DNA of 64,000 nt from Dyella sp. SG609 (lineage in GTDB: Bacteria > Pseudomonadota > Gammaproteobacteria > Xanthomonadales > Rhodanobacteraceae): positions 186,001-250,000 of the forward strand of contig NZ_JAAZQJ010000003.1 of the NCBI RefSeq assembly GCF_012275375.1, given 5' to 3'. The notes under the pieces are model-generated. The model was not told where the DNA came from and made no database searches. It saw only the letters and a program-made list of their open reading frames with translations. This document shows, piece by piece, positions 56,905 through 64,000 of the stretch (position 1 is the first letter of the stretch; each line of letters opens with the position of its first letter). The position numbers and the translations under genes are program-made.

Positions 56905-57896
56905 GGCGACGAAATCGCCAATCGCTTCACCAGCGCCCGGTGGTCGTCATCCAGCTTCTTCAGCCGCGCATCCAGCGCCGCGCTGTTCACCCACTGCGCA
57001 CCCAGCGCGCGCCGGCGCTCCAGCGTGTAGGCGATGTCCGCGAACGGCACCAGGGTGTCGTTGCCGGCGGGGGCGAAGCCGCTGATGTCGTGGATCAGCT
57101 TCAGCCTGGCCAGCTCCGCCGCGCCGTTCTTGCCCTTGGCATAGCCGGTGAAGAACGCGGCGATGCGCTGGCGCAGCTCCGGCGGCAGGTCGGTGCGCAT
57201 GATCACCACCGCGTGCGGGATCAGGCTGGACTTCCACAGGATGCGCAGCCGCGCGTACTGCTCGGGGAAGCGCTGGGCGAAGCGCTCCAGGTCGGCGGTG
57301 TTGTTGGTGGCGAGGTCCGCCTCGCGGTTGGCCACGGCCAGCGCGTTGTTCTGGTGGTTGTCCACCGCGACGCTGGCGAAGAAGGTGTCCGAATCCAGCC
57401 CGCGGCCGGCGAACAGCTGGGTCTCCGGCACCACATAGCCGGACACCGACAGCGCCTCGCCGCGCGCGTAACGCCAGTGCCCGGGCTGGCGGAAGATGTC
57501 GTCCACGCCGCGGATCGGCGAGTTCTTCTCCACCAGCAGCACCGAGTAATAGCCGCGCGAACCGTCGCCGCGGGTGAGCTGGGCGAACACGCGCATGCGG
57601 TCGCGCGCCACCGCGTCCAGGGCCAGCTTGCCCGAGACGAAGGCCAGGTCGATGCGGTCCTCGGCCAAGGCTTGCGCCAGGCCTTCGTAGGTGCTGACCG
57701 ACAGCGGCCGCACATGGCGGTGCAGGCTGTGCTCCATGTCGTCCAGCATCGGCCGCCAGGCTTCCAGCGACTCGGACGGCCCGCCGATGGGCAGGATGCC
57801 GAAGATGAGCGGGCGTTCCTCCGGCGCCGGCGCGGCGGCGGCGAAGCCGCTCAGCAGGCCGGCGAGCAGCGCCAGTGCGCGCGCAAAAAAGCGCAC
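56901..57896 (-). CDS. PhnD-like periplasmic binding protein
   Basis: A 331-residue binding protein of the PhnD/SsuA group. I chose GTG at 57896 because it starts a clean signal peptide (RFFARALALLAGLLSGFAAA). The mature part has RPLIFGILPIGGPSES, SVSTYEGLAQALAEDRIDLA, a hinge FVSGKLALDAVARD and SLIPHAVVIMRTDLPP. No permease or ATPase gene accompanies it. It follows a LuxR regulator and a hybrid kinase on the same strand, so it may present a ligand to the kinase. The stop TAG is part of the repeat. Confidence 0.88.
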   Translation of the reverse strand: MRFFARALALLAGLLSGFAAAAPAPEERPLIFGILPIGGPSESLEAWRPMLDDMEHSLHRHVRPLSVSTYEGLAQALAEDRIDLAFVSGKLALDAVARDRMRVFAQLTRGDGSRGYYSVLLVEKNSPIRGVDDIFRQPGHWRYARGEALSVSGYVVPETQLFAGRGLDSDTFFASVAVDNHQNNALAVANREADLATNNTADLERFAQRFPEQYARLRILWKSSLIPHAVVIMRTDLPPELRQRIAAFFTGYAKGKNGAAELARLKLIHDISGFAPAGNDTLVPFADIAYTLERRRALGAQWVNSAALDARLKKLDDDHRALVKRLAISSP

Positions 57897-58083
57897 CTTG
57901 GCCGGTAGCGACCGGCCATGCCGTAAGCCTGCGGACCGTCCCTCGCGCAACGCTTTTCTCCCCCGGCGGTCGGCGAAACGGGTCGCCGTGTCGGGGCGGC
58001 TCCTCCACCCCGGATGGGGCCGAAGCATACGCCATGGGCGGCGCGCCGGAAGCGGAGCGCCGCACGCTGGCCGCACGGAAGAT

Positions 58084-58746
58084 TCAAAGCCCGCTGATGC
58101 GCCGCGAGGCCACCACCGCCTCAACGCGGTTGCGCACGTTGAGCGCGCGGAAGATCGCCGCCAGGTGGATCTTCACCGTGCCCTCGCTGATGCCCAGGTC
58201 GCGCGCGATCAGCTTGTTGGGCTTGCCCTGCGAGAGCAGGCGCAGCACGTCGATCTGGCGCTCGGTGAGCAGCTTGCGCAGCCGCTCCTCCAGCGAGTCG
58301 ATGCCGTTGGACGCGCCGGGCGGCGGCGGTACGGCGACGTGCCGTTCGTCCAGCATCATCGGCGGCACGTAGGTGCCGCCGGACAGCACCAGGCGCACGG
58401 CCGACAGCATCACCTCGGGCGAATACGCCTTCGGGATGAAGCCGCGCGCGCCGGCGGAAAGCAGTTCCTTCATCAGCGCAGGGTCTTCCGAGCCGGACAG
58501 CACGATCACCGGCAGCCCCGGCAAGGCGCGAATGGTCTCCAGCAGATGCGCCGTGCCGTGCGCGCCGGGCATGGCCAGGTCGATCAGGGCCAGGCGCAAG
58601 GTACGCGCGTCTTCGCTGCGGATCAGGTCGCGCAATTCGTCCACATCCTGCGCTACCGCGAAATCCGTCTCCGGCCCTAGCTCGGCGAGCTTGAGCTTGA
58701 CTCCTTCGACGATCAGCCGATGGTCGTCCGCGATCAATATCCGCAT
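58084..58746 (-). CDS. NarL/LuxR-family response regulator
   Basis: A 220-residue regulator. The ATG at 58746 has GGGAG 4 nt upstream (MRILIADDHRLIVEGVKLKL). Receiver domain with phospho-Asp56 (LALIDLAMPG), then a Pro-rich linker (PPPPGASNG) and a LuxR helix-turn-helix (LTERQIDVLRLLSQGKPNKL, ISEGTVKIHL). It lies about 104 nt after the hybrid kinase gene and 187 nt before the binding-protein gene, all on the same strand, so it is the likely output of that kinase. Confidence 0.93.
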   Translation of the reverse strand: MRILIADDHRLIVEGVKLKLAELGPETDFAVAQDVDELRDLIRSEDARTLRLALIDLAMPGAHGTAHLLETIRALPGLPVIVLSGSEDPALMKELLSAGARGFIPKAYSPEVMLSAVRLVLSGGTYVPPMMLDERHVAVPPPPGASNGIDSLEERLRKLLTERQIDVLRLLSQGKPNKLIARDLGISEGTVKIHLAAIFRALNVRNRVEAVVASRRISGL

Positions 58747-58850
58747 GTCGCTCCCCATGGCGCCGGCATCCTCCCGTCCCTCGCGGCGCGCGCCAGCAAC
58801 ATAGTGCCAGTGCTTACCCGTCGCAACCGCGTTCTGATTCGCCATATGGC

Positions 58851-60806
58851 CTAGACGCTAGGTGATAGGGGCGTGAACCCCCCGGTGGAGATCGGCATGC
58901 CCCGGCCGGTCACGCGCAAGGTCACCATCGCCTCGCGCAGCTGCTCCGGCGAGACCGGCTTGTACAGCACCGGAATCCGCGCGGCCATGATGGCGCGCAG
59001 GCGGTCGCTGCGCGTCTCGCCGGTGATCAGCAGGCGCGGGAACGGTTCGAAGCCCAGCTCGGCATAGCGGCGATCCAGTTCGGCCAGCACGTCCAGGCCG
59101 CTCTCGTTGTCGCGCAGGCGCAGGTCGGACATCACCAGGTCCGGCGGCGTCACCCAGGTTTCCATTGCCTCCAGCGCCTGCACGCGGTCCTCGGCCACCG
59201 CCACGTCGCAACCCCAGCTGCGCAGCAGATAGCGGATGCCGGAAAGGATCGCCGGCTCGTCGTCGATCACCAGCACGCGCATGCCGGAAACGTCCAGCGC
59301 CGCCTCGTCCACCTCCATGCGGGTGGGGTGCTGCGGCGGCACTTCCGGCAGGTGGAAGCTGAAGACGCTGCCGCGCGCCGGCGTGGATTTCAGCAGCACG
59401 CGCGTGTCGAGCAGTTCGGCCAGGCGCTGCACGGTGGCCAGGCCCAGCCCCAGCCCGCGGCGCGGGCCCGAATCGTGTTCGCCGCTGCCGTGGTGGTCGA
59501 CGCGGTAGAACTCGTCGAACACGCGCGCCTGGTGTTCCGGCTCGATGCCGCTGCCGGTGTCCCACACGTCGACGCGCACGGTGCCGTCCTGGCGGCGGCG
59601 CGCCACCACCAGCACGCCGCCTTCGTGCGTATAGCGCAGCGCATTGCTCACCAGGTTGTTGAGGATGCGCGCCAGCATGGTGCGGTCGCTGCGCACCCAC
59701 AGGTGCGTGGTGCGCATCACCAGGCGCAGGCCGTGCTGCTCGGCGATCATGCGGAAGTTGCGGCTGACTTCCTCGAACACGTGGTCGAGCGGGAACTCGC
59801 TGATCTCGATCTGCATCGCGCCGGTTTCCAGGCGCGACAGGTCCAGCAGCTCGCTGAAGAGATGGTCCAGCGCTTCCACGCATTCCTGGATGTGCGCGAT
59901 GCGGTCCAGGCGCACCGGGTCGCGTTCGTCCACCGACAGCGAAGACGAGAACAAGGTCAGCGCGTACAGCGGCTGGCGCAGGTCGTGCGAGGCGGCGGCG
60001 AGGAAGCGCGCCTTGGCCACGCTGGCGGCTTCCAGCGCGGCGTTCTTGCGCGCCAGTTCCACCGTGGCGTGTTCGATTTCCTGCTCCATGCCGCGCTGCA
60101 CGTCGAACAGCGCGGCGGCGGCGCTGTTGAAGCCGCGCTGCAGTTCGCCGATTTCGTTTTCGTCGGTGACTTCCACTTCCACGCGGCGGTCGCCGCGCCC
60201 CAGCTTGTGCACCGCGCCGGCCAGGCGGCGCAGCGGGGCGCTGATCCAGCGCGCGGCCTGCCAGCCGATCACGCCGGCGATGAACAGCGCCAGCGCCAGC
60301 GCGATCAGCGCATTGCGCAGGCTGGCGCGTTGCGCGGCGATCGCCTCGCCCAGGCTCAGGTCGATCAGCACCGAGCCGAGCGCGGGCTGCAGCGGCTGGT
60401 CGCCGTCCTTGACGTCGCGCACCACGGTCAGCACGTCGCGCGAGTGCGGCGCGGCGTCGCCATGGCTGTCGGCCAGGATCTCGCCGTCGGCGGCGCGGAT
60501 CTGCACGTGCACCACGTGCGGCAGGTTGCCGACCGATTCGGCGATGCGCTTGAGATCGCGCCGCTGCATGTTGCGGATCGCATCGGCGGATACCGAGGCG
60601 GCCTGCGTGGCGATGGCGTCGGCGGTGCTCTGCGCCATGCCGCGCAGCGTGTTGAGCTGGTAGCGCGTGAGCATCACCACCAGCAAGGCGGCGGTGACCA
60701 GGGTGGGGACCAGGGCGATGAAGGCGAGGCGCTGCATCAGCGACGTGCGCCGCCACAAGCGTACCGTCCAGTTCGCCCCCGCGACGACCATTTGGCCATT
60801 CCCCAT
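58851..60806 (-). CDS. HAMP-containing hybrid sensor histidine kinase
   Basis: A 651-residue kinase. A first helix (about 24-48) and a second (about 167-190) enclose a small periplasmic sensor; a HAMP domain (about 190-245) follows. HisKA of the DLRQPL type with His274 (AASHDLRQPLYALTLF), HATPase (NNLVSNALRYTHEGG, DTGSGIEP, GLGLGLATVQ) and a C-terminal receiver with Asp561 (VMSDLRLRDNESG). HDLRQPL kinases with a trailing receiver are commonly paired with LuxR regulators, as here (58084-58746). Confidence 0.93.
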   Translation of the reverse strand: MGNGQMVVAGANWTVRLWRRTSLMQRLAFIALVPTLVTAALLVVMLTRYQLNTLRGMAQSTADAIATQAASVSADAIRNMQRRDLKRIAESVGNLPHVVHVQIRAADGEILADSHGDAAPHSRDVLTVVRDVKDGDQPLQPALGSVLIDLSLGEAIAAQRASLRNALIALALALFIAGVIGWQAARWISAPLRRLAGAVHKLGRGDRRVEVEVTDENEIGELQRGFNSAAAALFDVQRGMEQEIEHATVELARKNAALEAASVAKARFLAAASHDLRQPLYALTLFSSSLSVDERDPVRLDRIAHIQECVEALDHLFSELLDLSRLETGAMQIEISEFPLDHVFEEVSRNFRMIAEQHGLRLVMRTTHLWVRSDRTMLARILNNLVSNALRYTHEGGVLVVARRRQDGTVRVDVWDTGSGIEPEHQARVFDEFYRVDHHGSGEHDSGPRRGLGLGLATVQRLAELLDTRVLLKSTPARGSVFSFHLPEVPPQHPTRMEVDEAALDVSGMRVLVIDDEPAILSGIRYLLRSWGCDVAVAEDRVQALEAMETWVTPPDLVMSDLRLRDNESGLDVLAELDRRYAELGFEPFPRLLITGETRSDRLRAIMAARIPVLYKPVSPEQLREAMVTLRVTGRGMPISTGGFTPLSPSV

Positions 60807-60858
60807 GCGGCGCGCGGCGCCGGCGCGCTGAGCCTAGCGCGAAACGGGGGTGAGGGAG

Positions 60859-61611
60859 CTAGTCGGCTTGAGGAGGTAGCCCGGATGCCTGTCGCGAAGC
60901 TGTGCCGCCGCGGTGCAGCCGCCCGCGGAGCATCCGTTCGAGCAGCAGCGGCAGCAGCGCGAGCAAGGCGATGCAGCCCAGCGAAAGCAGGATCTTCGGC
61001 TGCAGCAGCACCGAGGTATCGAAGCGGCCATGCGTGCGCGCAAGCGCTTCGCCCAGGCCCGCGCCGATGGAGGTTTCGAAGATCAGCGACACCGTGCCGC
61101 CCAGCCAGCTCGCGCCGAGGAACAGCCACAGCGGACAGCGCAGCCAGGCCAGGCACACGGTGATCAGCCCGAACGGTGCCACCGGCACGAAGCGCAAGAA
61201 CATGGTGTAGGCCACCGGATGGCGCTCGAAGCCATGGTGGATGCGCTCGATCAGCGCCGGCGGATGGCGGCTGCCGTTGCCGAAGGCGTAGCGGCTGGCC
61301 AGGAACAGGATCAAGGTGCCCAGGGTGAGCCCGACCGACGCATACGCGGTGCCTTCCAGCGTGCCGAACACGAAGCCGCCGGCCATGATGATCAGCACTG
61401 TGCCCGGTACGCCGGTGGACATCGCCAGCGTCAGCACGCCGATGAAGACGATGCGGCTCAGCCAGGGGCTGTCGGCGACCTGGGCGCGCAGCTGCTCCTG
61501 GTGCGCCACCAGGCGTTCCGGATGCAGCTGGTCGAAGGCGCCGGAAAAGAACAGCACGACGCCGGCCAGCACCAGCAGGAGCAGCGGCAGCGCGGCGCGC
61601 AGGCGGCTCAT
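60859..61611 (-). CDS. TVP38/TMEM64 (DedA-like) membrane protein
   Basis: A 250-residue protein with five to six helices. The VTT/SNARE-associated core contains STGVPGTVLIIMAGGFVFG, the charged RHPVAYTMFLRFVPVAPFGL and CPLWLFLGASWLGG. DedA-superfamily members act in membrane homeostasis and as lipid-carrier flippases. It is 8 nt downstream of the deaminase gene, so probably in the glnS transcript. The C-terminal 25 residues are polar. Confidence 0.9.
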   Translation of the reverse strand: MSRLRAALPLLLLVLAGVVLFFSGAFDQLHPERLVAHQEQLRAQVADSPWLSRIVFIGVLTLAMSTGVPGTVLIIMAGGFVFGTLEGTAYASVGLTLGTLILFLASRYAFGNGSRHPPALIERIHHGFERHPVAYTMFLRFVPVAPFGLITVCLAWLRCPLWLFLGASWLGGTVSLIFETSIGAGLGEALARTHGRFDTSVLLQPKILLSLGCIALLALLPLLLERMLRGRLHRGGTASRQASGLPPQAD

Positions 61612-61619
61612 CCGGTGGC

Positions 61620-62179
61620 TCAGTAGCTCTGGCCGCGCGCGCCGTAGGCGGCCAATACGGCGCGCGCCTCGTCGCGCAGGATGTCGCGGCGCACGGCGAT
61701 GCCGCGGCGTTCCAGCTCGCCCACCCAGTCAGCCGGCAGCGGGCCTTCGTCGAACGCGGTCAGCTCCATGACGTCTTCGGCGCGCGCGCCGATCAGCAGC
61801 TCGTCCACGCCGGCCCACACGGTGGCGCCGTAGCACTGGCAGCACGGCTGCGCGCTGGTGGCCAGGATGTAGCGGCCGCCGTCGCCGTTGAGGCGGAAGC
61901 TGGCCATGCGCTGCTGCGCGGCCATGTAGGCCATCATCTCGGCGTGCGCCACCGAGCAGGACTGCGGCACCACGCGGTTGACGCCGACCGAGATGACGCG
62001 GCCCTGGCCGTCGAACACCGCGGCGCCGAACGGGCCGCCGAGGCCGTGCTCGATGTTGTGGCTGGACAGCTGGATGGCCAGGTCCACGCGTTCTTCGTCG
62101 GTGAGGTAGCGCTTGCCGGTGTCGACCAGGTCGCCCAGCCACGGCGGCAGGGTCAGGTGGATCTGCAGCGGCAGCATGC

Positions 62180-62183
<4 letters not shown>
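61620..62183 (-). CDS. CMP/dCMP/guanine deaminase-fold nucleoside deaminase
   Basis: A 187-residue zinc deaminase. His80 with Glu82 ([11 protein letters not shown]) and the Cys114/Cys117 pair (QPCCQC) are the zinc and proton-shuttle residues. [20 protein letters not shown] resembles bacterial guanine deaminase and related enzymes; the base acted on cannot be fixed from sequence. The start codon overlaps the glnS stop by 4 nt (ATGA), so it is translated with glnS. It is not TadA by length or motif context. Confidence 0.9.
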
Positions 62184-63943
<1,760 letters not shown>

Positions 63944-64000
63944 CGGGCGGGACTCGCGGGTGATTGGCTGAAACGGCCAAGTTTACCCTGGAGGGAATGG

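Overview
The window is a GC-rich, gene-dense chromosomal segment, most likely from a gammaproteobacterium of the Xanthomonadales (Lysobacterales), with a Rhodanobacteraceae-like genus (Dyella, Frateuria, Luteibacter or Rhodanobacter) as the best guess. The clues are an Oar-like TonB receptor, two large propeller-type hybrid histidine kinases, dense intergenic inverted repeats, and conserved gammaproteobacterial neighbourhoods (holC-pepA divergent from lptFG, xerD-dsbC, cstA-ybdD). This placement is an inference. No rRNA, tRNA, CRISPR array, phage or complete insertion sequence was seen.

Layout. 1-4.8 kb: two tandem LysM-domain paralogs (the first runs off the left edge) with no Sec signal, and the same 31-bp element upstream of both. 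4.9-11.5 kb: L-serine dehydratase, a small glutaredoxin-like protein, and a five-gene minus-strand cluster: GTPase, YceI, cytochrome b561, YceI, GTPase. 11.6-22 kb: a hybrid kinase, holC-pepA, divergent lptFG, and an NdvA-type glucan exporter. 22.4-32.5 kb: a TonB-dependent receptor and a complete RND efflux operon (adaptor, pump, outer-membrane channel) that ends with its own TetR regulator. 32.7-45.7 kb: threonine aldolase, intracellular PHB depolymerase, methyltransferase, RDD protein, xerD-dsbC, purL, a membrane protein, a glycosyltransferase, an EamA exporter and a DUF2127 protein. 46-50 kb: an orphan short TPS-domain exoprotein and cstA-ybdD. 50-61 kb: a signalling-rich block with a second propeller hybrid kinase, peptide deformylase, an orphan kinase, a DUF3617 protein, and a hybrid kinase / LuxR regulator / PhnD-like binding-protein set. 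60.8-64 kb: TVP38 protein, a deaminase and glnS.

The strongest unexplained structure is a dispersed inverted-repeat family with outer tips reading TAGGTTGGGG. In five intergenic copies, seven tips begin with TAG, and in all seven that TAG is the in-frame stop codon of the neighbouring gene. A second composite hairpin family (CCCTCTCCC/GGGAGAGGG plus GGTGGCGGCAGCCGGATGAGG) fills most other large gaps. Other points of note are the signal-less LysM pair, the GTPase/YceI/b561 cluster, the PhnD-HK-RR set without a transporter, and a histidine kinase whose H-box reads HH in place of H-D/E.
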